Positions 34,198-44,051 are shown, numbered from the stretch's first letter. The stretch is DNA of 64,000 nt from an uncultured Candidatus Melainabacteria bacterium (GCA_934754425.1 CAKVIN010000003.1:1-64000), one strand, 5' to 3'. Notes: a model not told the origin generated them from the sequence alone. Made by a program: numbers and translations.

Positions 34198-35382
34198 ATG
34201 TTAGATAAAAAGAAACTTGGAATACAAATACTTTCAATAATAGGAATTATAATAACAATAAAATTGGCATGCATATATTATGTAGCTAATTATCAACAAT
34301 ACGCATTATCCAGTTTTTGTTCAATTAATGAATTTGTGGATTGCGATGGAGCGGCACGTTCAACCTTGGCGCAATTTTGGGGAATTCCTTTAGCATATTG
34401 GGGATTGTTTTTCTATACAGTAGTATTATTTTTAACAGTTGTTGATAAATTAAAAAACATTGTTTTTTTTAAATTCTTAAAAGTGTTCAAAAATCCGATG
34501 TCTTATATTGCAGTTTTGGGAACAATAGCATTTGTTATATCAATGGTATTAGCAACTATGAGTTTGTTTAATATTAAAAAACTTTGTATATTATGCTTAA
34601 TTACGTATTTTATAGATTTAGCAATTGCATTAACTGCATTTGAATGTAAAGCGAAAAATTTTGTCACTTCTTTAAAAGAAACATTTTTTGATTTTATAGA
34701 AGGTGCTAAAGAATACCCGAAAACATTTGTTGTATTGTTAATTTTATCTACTTCTTTCTTATGTTACAGCGGAATCACAGATAATTTTCTTCCGCACATA
34801 AAACGTCATAAATCTATTGTGAAATACAGAAAGATTAAATATAACCCATATCGAGTAATGGGCAATGAACTAGGAGATAAAGATGGAACTGTTGTAGTGG
34901 AATTATATTCTGATTATGTATGTCCTCTTTGTTATATTAATAATATAATGTTGCATCAAGCAGTCAAAGAACTTTCAAATGTAAAGATTGTACACCACAA
35001 TTTGCCGTTTGATAAAGAATGTAATCCTTACATTGTTGCAAATATGCATCCGGGAGCTTGTTATATGTCAAGAGTAGCAATTGCATCCAGAAATCAAGGT
35101 AAATATTGGGGAATGAGTTCTTTATTATATGAAAATCAACCTAAAACAGAGCAAGATATCTTAAAGCTCGCAGAAGAATTGGGATTAGATAAAAATAAAT
35201 TTTTAGCGGACGTCAATTCACAAGCAACTTATAATGAAATCGAAAAAGAACTTAAAGAAGCTGATGAATTAGATTTGGATGCAACACCGACTATGATTAT
35301 CAATGGAGACAAGCTTGTTGGAGTAAAACCGTATTATGAATTGAAGGATATATTAATTAAACATGGTGCAAAACAAAGATAA
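34198..35382 (+). CDS. VKOR-DsbA fusion, disulfide-forming membrane protein
   Basis: About 394 residues. Residues 1-150 are a vitamin K epoxide reductase domain with several transmembrane helices, loop cysteines C41 and C49, and the quinone-side CxxC at 130-133 (KKLCILC). After another helix (about 177-192), residues about 225-394 form a DsbA-like thioredoxin domain with active site C242-P-L-C245 and cis-Pro loop ATPTMIING. It should oxidise cysteines of exported proteins and pass electrons to quinone. Fusions of VKOR with a thioredoxin-like domain are known in cyanobacteria. I use the ATG at 34198, nine bases after GGGAG, not the TTG at 34189. Confidence 0.9.
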   Translation: MLDKKKLGIQILSIIGIIITIKLACIYYVANYQQYALSSFCSINEFVDCDGAARSTLAQFWGIPLAYWGLFFYTVVLFLTVVDKLKNIVFFKFLKVFKNPMSYIAVLGTIAFVISMVLATMSLFNIKKLCILCLITYFIDLAIALTAFECKAKNFVTSLKETFFDFIEGAKEYPKTFVVLLILSTSFLCYSGITDNFLPHIKRHKSIVKYRKIKYNPYRVMGNELGDKDGTVVVELYSDYVCPLCYINNIMLHQAVKELSNVKIVHHNLPFDKECNPYIVANMHPGACYMSRVAIASRNQGKYWGMSSLLYENQPKTEQDILKLAEELGLDKNKFLADVNSQATYNEIEKELKEADELDLDATPTMIINGDKLVGVKPYYELKDILIKHGAKQR

Positions 35383-35920
35383 GATATTAATCCATGCTTG
35401 TTGTGGAATTTGTTCTGGATATCCGATTTCTTTATTAAAAGAAATGGGATATTCGCCTGTTGTATATTTTTGCAATTCTAATCTGGATACAGAAGAAGAA
35501 TTTGAACGTCGATTGGAAGCGCAAAAAATTGTTTGTATGTATCATTGGGTTGATTTAATAGTTGAGCCGTATAACCATAAAGATTTTTTAGATGTTTCTG
35601 TCGGATTAGAAAAAGAGCCTGAACGTGGTAGACGTTGTGATGCTTGTATTAAACTAAGATTAGAGCAAACTGTAAAAAAAGCAAAAGAGCTTGGTATAAG
35701 TAAATTTACAACATCATTAGTAATAAGTCCGCATAAGAATTTCACAATGATTTCTGAAATAGGTAAATCTATAGCTGATGGCTTAGAATTTGTGGCAATA
35801 GATTTTAAGAAAAAAGATGGCTTTTTAAAAACAAATCAATTATCTAAAGAGCTTGGTATTTATCGTCAAAATTATTGTGGCTGTGAATTTTCAAAAGGTC
35901 ATTTATTGGGAGAAAAATAA
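35363..35920 (+). CDS. queH: QueH-like epoxyqueuosine reductase
   Basis: This 185-residue protein matches the QueH (DUF208) family: HACCGICSGYP at about 11-21, VYFCNSNLDTEEEFERRL, RGRRCDACIKLRL, TTSLVISPHKN and RQNYCGCEFS near the end. QueH reduces epoxyqueuosine to queuosine in tRNA, using a cluster and metal bound by the Cys motifs. The start overlaps the preceding gene by 20 bases, indicating coupling. It is not part of a visible queuosine operon here. Confidence 0.9.
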   Translation: MVQNKDKILIHACCGICSGYPISLLKEMGYSPVVYFCNSNLDTEEEFERRLEAQKIVCMYHWVDLIVEPYNHKDFLDVSVGLEKEPERGRRCDACIKLRLEQTVKKAKELGISKFTTSLVISPHKNFTMISEIGKSIADGLEFVAIDFKKKDGFLKTNQLSKELGIYRQNYCGCEFSKGHLLGEK

Positions 35921-35921
35921 A

Positions 35922-36125
35922 ATGGAATGTAAAAGAGAAGATAATTTATTAGAATGTACATGTTCTGCTACGCAGTGTAAAAATCGTGGAATTTGTTGTG
36001 AATGCGTAAGGCATCATAGAGAAGCAGGGCAAATTCCGGGTTGTTTTTTCCCGAAAAGTGCAGAACTGAAACACGATAGAAGTATCGAATATTTTATAAA
36101 AGTCTGGTCTAAAGAGTATAATTAA
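35922..36125 (+). CDS. Small cysteine-rich protein (DUF6485-like)
   Basis: This 67-residue protein is rich in Cys: MECKREDNLLECTCSATQC, then GICCECVRHHR and IPGCFFP. The pattern C-x-C-x-x-x-x-C...CCEC-x4-H suggests a zinc or iron-sulfur fold and resembles the DUF6485 family as I remember it. The ATG at 35922 is used because it follows queH directly by one base; a longer frame starting at 35853 lies within queH. Confidence 0.78.
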   Translation: MECKREDNLLECTCSATQCKNRGICCECVRHHREAGQIPGCFFPKSAELKHDRSIEYFIKVWSKEYN

Positions 36126-36134
36126 GGATTAAAA

Positions 36135-36617
36135 ATGAGAGAAGAATTATTATCTATAATAGAAAAAAATAGCAGAATTGGAATAAACGAATTGGCAATT
36201 TTGCTTGGCAAAGAAGAAATTGATGTTGCAAATGAAATAGCTAAACTAGAAAGTGATGGAATAATTTGCGGATATCATACTTTGATTAATTGGGATAAAA
36301 CATCTTTGGAGAAAGTTACGGCTTTGATTGAAGTTAAAGTAACTCCTCAAAGAGGTCAAGGTTTTGATAATATAGCAGAAAGAATTTATAATTATCCTGA
36401 AGTTCGAGCTGTATACTTAATTTCAGGTGGTTTTGATTTGTTGGTAACTTTAGAAGAAAAATCTTTGAAGGAAATCGCAAACTTTGTATCCGATAAATTA
36501 TCAACCCTTGATAGCGTATTGAGTACCGCTACACACTTTATCTTAAAAAAATACAAAGATCACGGTACGGTATTTGACAAAAAACGTGAAGACGAAAGAG
36601 AGATTATTACACCATGA
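36135..36617 (+). CDS. Lrp/AsnC-family transcriptional regulator
   Basis: This 160-residue protein has an N-terminal winged HTH (about 5-60, NELAILLGKEEIDVANEIAKLESDG) and a C-terminal RAM ligand domain (about 70-150, with VKVTPQRGQGFDNIAERIYNYPEVRAVYLISGGFDLLV). It probably senses an amino acid. The start of the aminotransferase overlaps its stop by 4 bases. Such regulator-aminotransferase pairs are common in Firmicutes, which suggests it controls its neighbour. Confidence 0.92.
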   Translation: MREELLSIIEKNSRIGINELAILLGKEEIDVANEIAKLESDGIICGYHTLINWDKTSLEKVTALIEVKVTPQRGQGFDNIAERIYNYPEVRAVYLISGGFDLLVTLEEKSLKEIANFVSDKLSTLDSVLSTATHFILKKYKDHGTVFDKKREDEREIITP

Positions 36618-37789
36618 CAAAACCTTTATCAGATGCTGTTTTGGGTTTAAAACCATCAGGCATAAGAAAATTTTTTGATATAGTTAGCGAAATGAAAGAT
36701 GCAATCTCTCTTGGAGTTGGGGAGCCTGATTTTGATACTCCGTGGCATATTCGTGATGAGGGTATTTACGCTTTAGAAAAAGGTAAGACTTTTTATACGT
36801 CTAATGCCGGTTTAAAAGAATTGCGTGAAGAGATTTGTAAATATCAAAAGAGGCATCAAAATATAAACTACAATCCTCTTAGTGAGGTTATTGTTACAGT
36901 CGGCGGCTCAGAAGCTATTGATATTGGCTTAAGAGCAATGATTAACGCAGGTGACGAAGTAATTATACCTCAGCCTTCATATGTTTCATATGAACCTTGT
37001 GCAATTTTAGCAGGCGCTAAAACTGTAACAATTGCATTAAAAGCCGAAAATGAATTTAGATTAACTCCGGAAGAATTGGAAGCAGCAATTACAGAAAAAA
37101 CAAAAGTTCTAATATTGCCATATCCAAACAACCCAACCGGAGCGGTTATGGGACGTGAAGATTTGGAAAAGTTGGCTGATATAATTATCAAAAATGATAT
37201 TTATGTCATGTCTGACGAAATTTATGGGGCTCTTACTTACAATGGAGAACACGTTTCTATAGCATCTTTAGATGGAATGAAAGAAAGAACAATTCTTATA
37301 GACGGTTTTTCAAAAGCATTTGCAATGACCGGTTGGAGATTAGGTTACGCTTGCGGGCCGGAACATATTATTAAACAAATGACAAAAATTCATCAATTTG
37401 CAATAATGTGCGCTCCTACAACCAGTCAATATGCTGCAGTAGAAGCGTTAAAAAATGGTGAAAAGGACGTAGAATCAATGCGTCAAGCTTATAATCAAAG
37501 ACGTCGCTTTTTAATGAATGCATTTAAAGAAATGAATTTAGAGTGCTTTGAACCTTTTGGAGCGTTCTATGTTTTTCCTTGTATAAAAGAATTTGGAATG
37601 ACAAGTGAAGAATTTGCTACAAAATTTTTAGAAGAAGAACGTGTTGCAGCTGTTCCTGGTAGTGCTTTTGGAGATAGTGGCGAAGGCTTTTTAAGAATAT
37701 CTTACGCTTATTCTCTTGATAATTTAAAAATTGCAATGACTAGGCTAAAAAGATTTGTTGAAAAATTACGTGGGGGGAGAAATAAATAA
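36614..37789 (+). CDS. PLP-dependent class I/II aminotransferase
   Basis: This 391-residue protein shows fold-type I aminotransferase features: GVGEPDFDTP near 35, YTSNAGLKELREEI, NNPTGAVM, SDEIYGAL, the PLP lysine in IDGFSKAFAMTGWRLGY at about 233-250 and the substrate Arg in FLRISYAYS near the end. Specificity (aspartate, alanine or aromatic) cannot be read. It is translationally coupled with the Lrp regulator, implying amino-acid-responsive expression. Confidence 0.92.
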   Translation: MTKPLSDAVLGLKPSGIRKFFDIVSEMKDAISLGVGEPDFDTPWHIRDEGIYALEKGKTFYTSNAGLKELREEICKYQKRHQNINYNPLSEVIVTVGGSEAIDIGLRAMINAGDEVIIPQPSYVSYEPCAILAGAKTVTIALKAENEFRLTPEELEAAITEKTKVLILPYPNNPTGAVMGREDLEKLADIIIKNDIYVMSDEIYGALTYNGEHVSIASLDGMKERTILIDGFSKAFAMTGWRLGYACGPEHIIKQMTKIHQFAIMCAPTTSQYAAVEALKNGEKDVESMRQAYNQRRRFLMNAFKEMNLECFEPFGAFYVFPCIKEFGMTSEEFATKFLEEERVAAVPGSAFGDSGEGFLRISYAYSLDNLKIAMTRLKRFVEKLRGGRNK

Positions 37790-37848
37790 AGTTAGATAAA
37801 GTGATAAAGAGGAAAAGGGGGGATTAATTTAATTTCCTTTTATACTGT

Positions 37849-39426
37849 TTATCCTTTTTTAACAATTCTGCTTGCCAGTTCTTTTGCGTATTCCATTTTG
37901 AAAATAAGATTGAGAACGGTATAAATACCGAGAACAGATATCATAACAAATACAATCTTTGAGATTTCAAAAATATACTTAGGTAGTTGAACTTTATCAA
38001 ATCCGACACAAATAAACCAACCTGCAACAAGTGTTAGCCCACCTGCAAGTAACATTTTTGCAAGATTATAGAACAAAGATTTGTAGTCCAATTTTATTTT
38101 TCTGTGGATAAATAAACCTAAAAATACTGCATTAAATAAGGTTACAAATGATGTAGACATTGTAATACCGGCAATCCCCATATCTAGCTTTAAAATTAAT
38201 AACCAATTCAAAAATGCTTTCAAACCGATTGATGACATTGCTATAATAAACGGTGTTTTAGAATCATTAAATGCGTAATAAACTCTCGTTATAGAATCTC
38301 TGAAAACGTAAGGTAATATTGAGAAAGATAAGAAACAAAGAGCTTCTGATACCATGATAACTGCGTTTGAATTAAACGCACCACGTTCAAATATTAAAGA
38401 AATTCCATCTTTTGCAAGCAATAGAATTAACAACAACATTGGAATTCCTACAAAAAACAACACTCCAACCCCTTTATTAAAATATCGTTTTATAGAATCC
38501 ATATCGCCTTCTCCAGCTAGACGAGAAAAAATTGGGAATAGCGGAACTAAAAATGCCGTAACTAAAATTCCCACCGGAAATTGAAAAATTCTATTAGCAA
38601 AAACAACTGATGTCCACGCACCTTCTTTTAAGGTTGATGCGAAAAACATATCTATATAAATACTGATTTGCCCGATTGTAGAACTTAATATTGCAGGGAA
38701 TAAAAGTTCGCAAATGTTTTTAAACTGTGGATTATTTTTTATATCTAAATTCGGCTTAATTCTATATCCTATTTGTCTGATTTTTGGAAATTGAACCACA
38801 AGTTGGCATATCGCACCAAGTGTTGTTGCAGCAGCTAAAGCAATACCTAATTTATCATTATGCACTAAAGAAATTACCGCAATAACAACAATGCTCAATA
38901 TCATTGGAGATAAATTTGGTAAAATATACTGTTTATGCGTAACTAATAATCCGTAGAAAATACCGATTACACCGCCTATAAGTATAACGGGGGACATTAT
39001 TTTAAAATGTAAAGATGCTAATGAAACAAGTTCCGGTGCTCCGGCAGAAATAATCAAGCCCATAATTTTATCGGCAAAAAAGAATCCGCCTACAGCACAA
39101 AATGCAAAGAAAAGAAACGAAACAGTTAGAAAAGTATTATATAGTTTATTAACAACTTCATCCGGCTTAGAATCAAAATTGGGAATCATTTTGGAGAATA
39201 CGGCAACAGCAGCGCTATGAAAAGGCCCTCCGACCCCACCTAATATAATTATAGCCAAAGATGGAATTTGAAGTGCATAAAAATACGCATCAGATACAAG
39301 TGTTGCGCCATAATAGTTTGCAACAACCATATCTCGAACAAATCCCATAAATTTACTTGCTATTGTGACCAGTGCAATCAGCGATGCTGCTTTTAATACG
39401 CTTTGTGTTTCGTCTTTACCCGCCAT
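37849..39426 (-). CDS. murJ: Lipid II flippase MurJ
   Basis: This 525-residue, about 14-helix protein belongs to the MVF/MurJ family of the MOP superfamily: GFVRDMVVANYYGA near the start, GGVGGPFHSAAVAVFSKM, QISIYIDMFFAS, a DSKTPF motif after a RDSITRVYYAF segment. It moves lipid-linked peptidoglycan precursor across the inner membrane. Its start overlaps the SpoIID-domain gene by 11 bases; together with cysS they form one minus-strand operon. Confidence 0.93.
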   Translation of the reverse strand: MAGKDETQSVLKAASLIALVTIASKFMGFVRDMVVANYYGATLVSDAYFYALQIPSLAIIILGGVGGPFHSAAVAVFSKMIPNFDSKPDEVVNKLYNTFLTVSFLFFAFCAVGGFFFADKIMGLIISAGAPELVSLASLHFKIMSPVILIGGVIGIFYGLLVTHKQYILPNLSPMILSIVVIAVISLVHNDKLGIALAAATTLGAICQLVVQFPKIRQIGYRIKPNLDIKNNPQFKNICELLFPAILSSTIGQISIYIDMFFASTLKEGAWTSVVFANRIFQFPVGILVTAFLVPLFPIFSRLAGEGDMDSIKRYFNKGVGVLFFVGIPMLLLILLLAKDGISLIFERGAFNSNAVIMVSEALCFLSFSILPYVFRDSITRVYYAFNDSKTPFIIAMSSIGLKAFLNWLLILKLDMGIAGITMSTSFVTLFNAVFLGLFIHRKIKLDYKSLFYNLAKMLLAGGLTLVAGWFICVGFDKVQLPKYIFEISKIVFVMISVLGIYTVLNLIFKMEYAKELASRIVKKG

Positions 39427-41047
39427 ACTTCTCTACCAATTCTACATACAAAGTAACTGTTCTACCTAAGGATGGAGGATAAAATATTATTGTATTTGCT
39501 CCATCATCAATGTATCTTGAAATATCTATTCTATAATCTTTTTGAAAAATAGTTTTTGTTACAGGAAATTCTAAAGTTTTACCGTTTATCATAACTGCAA
39601 TTTTTGCTGCATTCGAATTCGTTACAACTAATTGAGCTCTTCCAATTGGCGCCCAGAATGTTTGTTTAACTTCTTCTCCACAAACAGTAACCGGCATTGT
39701 ACCCAAATTTACGCCGCTATAATAATGTCTTAAAATATTATAATATGGTTGTTTAAGTTTTGTTGCCATATATCCGGCACCATATTGGCTCATTCCGACT
39801 CCATGCCCGAAACCGCCACCATTAATTATAACATTCGTAATATTTCCGTAAGTATCTTTTTGATTATCAATAATTATATTTGCACTTGGCAAAGATATTC
39901 CATTTTTTTGAAAAACTCTTCTTATAACAAGCTCTTTATAAATTCTATAACAGCCCTTATTTGTCATAAGTTCAACTTCCATGGCTTTGCCGGAAGCACC
40001 TCTTTTCATAACTTTAATATCTTTTATTTTACCAAGCTCATCACCTTGCTTGAAAGCAGGATGAATAAATCCGGTTTTTGATTGTGCAACAAGAGTTGAT
40101 TTCAAAACACTTTCTAGTTCTGCTGATCTCCACTCTTTTTGCCACCTGTAATATGGTGATTCAATGTCAAAAGAAGGGACTTTGCTATCATAGAAAGCTT
40201 TCGCATCATCCTCTTCTTCCATAGACTTAAATTCTGATTTATCCGGAACAGCTGATAAATAAGGTTTATTCGGAGCCGGAAACATCTTTGTCATAGGATC
40301 AGAAAAAGCGTTAGAATAACTTTCTGTATATCCGCCGGCGGTGGAGCTATACAATGCTAGAATAGGTTCATTATTGTATAAAGCAACAATCCCATCCGTT
40401 TCCATTACAGCTCTTGTAGACAAATCATCTTCTGTATTAACACCATAATATACTTGACTTGCGACACTGTCGACTACGTTAAACTCTTTATAAGCTTGTG
40501 TTCTTGGAGTTAGAACATAATTTCTAGCTGCAACAGCTTGGGCTTTAAGAGCTTCTAAACCAAATCTTACCGGCATTTCATTAGGCACAACTCCTTTTAA
40601 ATATTCTTGAGTTTCCACAAGATTAACCAAATAAAAACCTTTTCTATCTTGATGTTGAACAACTTCAAAAGCGCCATGATAAAGAGCCGGTTTTCCTTTT
40701 CTGGTTAAATCCTTAACTCCGAGAACTCCTCTTGGGCAAACAATAACAAAATCTCTAAGCGTTGCACCATGCCCATTTATTGATATATCAAGTCCGGTAG
40801 TACCATTTTTTATTATAATATCAGTATTTGCAGGAACTGAATATATAATTTTATGTGTCTCTTTATCACAGATATCACAATCAGATGTTCCATAAACAGA
40901 TATTGCTTGCTTTAAAACATTCTGAAATTTATTATCAGTTAGCCCAACTCTTACTACATTATTATCAGCAAAAACAGGATTTATTGCGACTAAAGATAAA
41001 ATTAGCAACAAAATACCTGAAATCACCTTAAATTGAACAAATTTCAT
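39416..41047 (-). CDS. Secreted SpoIID/LytB-domain protein
   Basis: About 543 residues. The signal peptide (MKFVQFKVISGILLLILSLV...FA) fits the ATG at 41047, which has GGAG eight bases upstream; a longer frame from 41080 would bury it. Residues about 115-255 hold the SpoIID/LytB domain: YLKGVVPNEMPVRFGLEALKAQAVAARNYVL, with the catalytic-type Glu. VYYGV near 210 and NGGGFGHGVGMSQYGA at about 425-440 are further family marks. SpoIID proteins are lytic transglycosylases that act on glycan strands lacking stem peptides. Location is periplasmic. A C-terminal beta region (about 480-543) is unassigned. Confidence 0.87.
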   Translation of the reverse strand: MKFVQFKVISGILLLILSLVAINPVFADNNVVRVGLTDNKFQNVLKQAISVYGTSDCDICDKETHKIIYSVPANTDIIIKNGTTGLDISINGHGATLRDFVIVCPRGVLGVKDLTRKGKPALYHGAFEVVQHQDRKGFYLVNLVETQEYLKGVVPNEMPVRFGLEALKAQAVAARNYVLTPRTQAYKEFNVVDSVASQVYYGVNTEDDLSTRAVMETDGIVALYNNEPILALYSSTAGGYTESYSNAFSDPMTKMFPAPNKPYLSAVPDKSEFKSMEEEDDAKAFYDSKVPSFDIESPYYRWQKEWRSAELESVLKSTLVAQSKTGFIHPAFKQGDELGKIKDIKVMKRGASGKAMEVELMTNKGCYRIYKELVIRRVFQKNGISLPSANIIIDNQKDTYGNITNVIINGGGFGHGVGMSQYGAGYMATKLKQPYYNILRHYYSGVNLGTMPVTVCGEEVKQTFWAPIGRAQLVVTNSNAAKIAVMINGKTLEFPVTKTIFQKDYRIDISRYIDDGANTIIFYPPSLGRTVTLYVELVEKYGG

Positions 41048-41061
41048 TAAATCTACTCCAA

Positions 41062-42438
41062 TTAGCCTTTTAATTCCCAAGTAGTTCCTTCTTTAGAATC
41101 CTTTAAAACAATTCCGACCTTATCCAGAGCTACACGGATTTTATCAGCTACGTCCCAATTCTTTTCTGTTCTTGCAACTTTTCTTTTTTCAATAATTTCA
41201 TCCATAGAAGAATATGTTTCACCCAATTCTTCAGAAATGTCTTTAAGTTTTTCTGCTAATTCTTCCTCAGAAAGAGTTGCTTTTTCAAATACAAAACCAA
41301 GTGTCGTTGCTAGTTTATACAATAATGTATACGCATAAGGAACATCTTTATTAGCTTTATTTGTTAAATCAAATAAAACAGCTAAAGCCTTAGATGTATT
41401 CAAATCATCATCCATAGCTTCTTCAAAAGCTTTATATTCTTCAAATTGAGTCAAATCTAAACTTTCATCAATTTGCGTACGTTTTGCATTAAGCATTCTT
41501 TTTACACCATTTGCAGCTGCTTGCAAAGCTTCATCAGAGAATTCTACAGGCATTCTGTAATGATTTGTTAGGATAAAGAATCTGATTGTATTTGAATCAT
41601 AATTTTTCAATAAATCATCTATCGTAAGAAAATTACCCAATGATTTTGACATTTTTTCCTTATTAATAGTTACAAAACCATTGTGAAGCCAATAATTTAC
41701 GAATTTACAGCCATTTGCACATTCAGATTGAGCTATTTCATTTTCGTGGTGAGGGAAAATTAAATCAGCACCACCGGCATGGATATCAATGGTCTTACCT
41801 AAATATTTTCTACTCATAGCAGAACATTCAATGTGCCATCCTGGGCGACCAACACCCCAAGGAGATTTATAACCAAATTTTTCATCTTTTTTCCATAATG
41901 CAAAATCAAGCGGATCTTCTTTTTGTTCACCTACTTCAATTCTTGCACCACTTTCTAATTGGTCAATTGGCTGCTTTGAAAGATAGCCGTATTTAGGGAA
42001 TTTCTTTACTCTAAAATACACATCTCCGTTAGCTTCATAAGCGTAACCCTTATTAATCAAATCCTTAACAATAGAAATCATTTCGCCTAAAGTTTTAGTA
42101 GCAAATGGCTCTATATCTGGTTTTAAGTTATTCAAAGCATTCATACTTTCGCTAAATTTTTTGTACCAGAAAGTTGAAACTTCCTCAGGAGTTTTACCTT
42201 CTTTTTCAGCTTTTTTAAGAATTTTATCGTCTACATCCGTAACATTTCTGCAATATGTAACATCATAACCTTTAAACTTAAGGTATCTGTATAAAACGTC
42301 CCAAGTTATATAACATCTTGCGTGACCTAAGTGTGCATTGTCATAAACAGTAGGACCGCAAACGTACATTTTTACTTTGTTTTCTTCAATCGGTTTAAAC
42401 TCTTCAGTTTGATTTGTGTATGAATTGTGTAATTTCAT
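41062..42438 (-). CDS. cysS: Cysteinyl-tRNA synthetase
   Basis: This 458-residue class I synthetase has the zinc/HIGH region GPTVYDNAHLGHARCYITWDVLYRYL at about 28-52, ADLIFPHHENEIAQSECANG and KMSKSLGNFLTI at about 261-272. It charges tRNA-Cys. The C-terminal domain resembles the usual anticodon-binding end (DVADKIRVALDKVGIVLKDSKEGTTWEL). It heads the cysS-spoIID-murJ operon, 14 bases before the next gene. Confidence 0.96.
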   Translation of the reverse strand: MKLHNSYTNQTEEFKPIEENKVKMYVCGPTVYDNAHLGHARCYITWDVLYRYLKFKGYDVTYCRNVTDVDDKILKKAEKEGKTPEEVSTFWYKKFSESMNALNNLKPDIEPFATKTLGEMISIVKDLINKGYAYEANGDVYFRVKKFPKYGYLSKQPIDQLESGARIEVGEQKEDPLDFALWKKDEKFGYKSPWGVGRPGWHIECSAMSRKYLGKTIDIHAGGADLIFPHHENEIAQSECANGCKFVNYWLHNGFVTINKEKMSKSLGNFLTIDDLLKNYDSNTIRFFILTNHYRMPVEFSDEALQAAANGVKRMLNAKRTQIDESLDLTQFEEYKAFEEAMDDDLNTSKALAVLFDLTNKANKDVPYAYTLLYKLATTLGFVFEKATLSEEELAEKLKDISEELGETYSSMDEIIEKRKVARTEKNWDVADKIRVALDKVGIVLKDSKEGTTWELKG

Positions 42439-42545
42439 TATATATTACTCCCCAAAATCTCGCACGACTATAGTACAACAAAAAGACCGGCATGTCTGTA
42501 ATCAGTTTATAAATATGAATTTTTGTAACAATATTTTTAACAATT

Positions 42546-42580
42546 GAAATTGTATAAAAAATAGATACTTTATATACATA
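42546..42580 (+). promoter_or_regulatory. Shared promoter motif, copy 5
   Basis: GAAATT, 15 bases, then ACTTTATATACATA, 50 bases before the start of the gene at 42630. The downstream box matches copies at 4875 and 8281. Confidence 0.55.
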
Positions 42581-42629
42581 TAACGAGGAGATGGCGTTAT
42601 ACACAACCTAAAACAGATGGGAGAATAAT

Positions 42630-43544
42630 ATGATTAGTACAAGTGGCAGGGTATCCGTACCATTAGAATTGACTTCGTATTATAAGACGACAGATATTTT
42701 ATCGACATTTGAAAAAAAAGTTGCAGACATAAAACCTACATCCGACATTGAAATAATTCGGAATAATAAGGGTTGTGTTTCTTCAATAATTTATTACACG
42801 CCGGAACGAGAAATAGAAAAAGAAATTTTTTTCACTGATTCTAATATTTCAAAAATCAATTACTACAAAGGAAAGACACTTTGTAGAACCGAGGCATTTA
42901 AAAATAATTTATTAACTTTGAAGTTTTTATTTTTATCAAATGGGTATTTATCTTGTTCTTATGAATATGAGTATGATGCCGAAAAACGGGTTAATAGTAT
43001 ATGCAAAAAGTTAAATAAAAAAGAATTACTCGTTGTATATAAATATGATGATGTTGGACGTATTATAAGTCGAAAAATGTATAAAAATAATGAGCCTATA
43101 ATATATCAGCATTATAAATATGATATTTTAGATAGGATTATAGAATATCAAGATGATAATCAACATATTATTGTAAATAAAATTACTCCAAATAATGAGT
43201 TGATATCTTACGTAATTATTGATAAAATGGGAAACAAGATTATAGTAGAAAATCTTTTTTCTCCATTGGATTATGTAGAAACGACGATAACACTAAATGA
43301 GCATAGTTCAAGGATAAAAGATACAAGTTATGTGGACAATGTTATGCTCAAAAAACCATACGCAAGTGAAGATGACTTAGATTTTGTTATAGCAAATTTA
43401 TTTAACAGTACTGATTTTATGTCAACAAAAAGAGAAGTTAATAAAGAAAATCAGGTAACGGATATAATAAATACAAGTATTCAGTATAGAACATTGCCGA
43501 TTTCTATGCGAAAACGGTTATTGTTAGAAAGAGCAACTATATAA
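42630..43544 (+). CDS. YD-repeat-like protein of unknown function
   Basis: This 304-residue protein has a central region (about 105-200) with YEYDAEKRV, VVYKYDDVGRIISR and QHYKYDILDRIIEY, the Y-x-Y-D-x-x-x-R-I pattern of RHS/YD repeats, which form beta-strand shells or carbohydrate-binding surfaces. Only about three such units are present, far fewer than in RHS toxins, and no toxin or signal domain is visible. The start follows GGGAG. It has copy 5 of the shared promoter motif and is followed by a terminator hairpin. Confidence 0.72.
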   Translation: MISTSGRVSVPLELTSYYKTTDILSTFEKKVADIKPTSDIEIIRNNKGCVSSIIYYTPEREIEKEIFFTDSNISKINYYKGKTLCRTEAFKNNLLTLKFLFLSNGYLSCSYEYEYDAEKRVNSICKKLNKKELLVVYKYDDVGRIISRKMYKNNEPIIYQHYKYDILDRIIEYQDDNQHIIVNKITPNNELISYVIIDKMGNKIIVENLFSPLDYVETTITLNEHSSRIKDTSYVDNVMLKKPYASEDDLDFVIANLFNSTDFMSTKREVNKENQVTDIINTSIQYRTLPISMRKRLLLERATI

Positions 43545-43561
43545 TTTGTTGATTAGAAAAG

Positions 43562-43597
43562 GATGGTGCCTTATGTTTTTTAAGGCATCATTTTTTA
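43562..43597 (+). terminator. Intrinsic terminator
   Basis: The stem tgcctta/taaggca has a T-rich loop and is followed by tcatttttt, just after the gene ending at 43544. Confidence 0.8.
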
Positions 43598-43658
43598 TTT
43601 TACAAAATTGAAAAAATATAGTATACTTAACACATAATGAGGTTATCAGGAGGCTTTT

Positions 43659-44051
43659 ATGAAAGAAGAATTTACAACAAATACAAGACGCTGGTACGAT
43701 AAGGATCCGGTTTTGTCTTCTGCGATGAAGACATTGGAAGAATCTGACGATGAAACTCAAATAAAAGTTGCTCTAAACCTTATTAAAATCATTACAGAAC
43801 ATCATCTTTCCAGTACTGAATATGAATCTGTAGAGGATATAGTTTCTGCAACAGAAGATGTAATGGATGAATCTAAGCATGGTCGTTGGTATGATTTAGA
43901 TGGAACATTGAGAACTGCAATAAGTTTACTTCAAAATTGCCCTGCATCTACAAGAAGCGTTATTGCAAAAGAAATGGCAAAAAATGTTATCGATATTATT
44001 AAAAAAGAAGAAGATGTTGATGACGTAGAAATCGAAATTCCGGAAGAATAA
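43659..44051 (+). CDS. Unknown protein with two RWYD motifs
   Basis: This 130-residue acidic protein holds two related segments: RRWYDKDPVLSSAMKTLEES near residues 9-28 and GRWYDLDGTLRTAISLLQNC near 76-95, so it is probably two copies of one small helical unit. No family is recognised. The start follows AGGAGG and a sigma-70-like region (TTACAA, 16 bases, TATACT). It ends with an acidic tail and a hairpin terminator. Confidence 0.75.
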   Translation: MKEEFTTNTRRWYDKDPVLSSAMKTLEESDDETQIKVALNLIKIITEHHLSSTEYESVEDIVSATEDVMDESKHGRWYDLDGTLRTAISLLQNCPASTRSVIAKEMAKNVIDIIKKEEDVDDVEIEIPEE

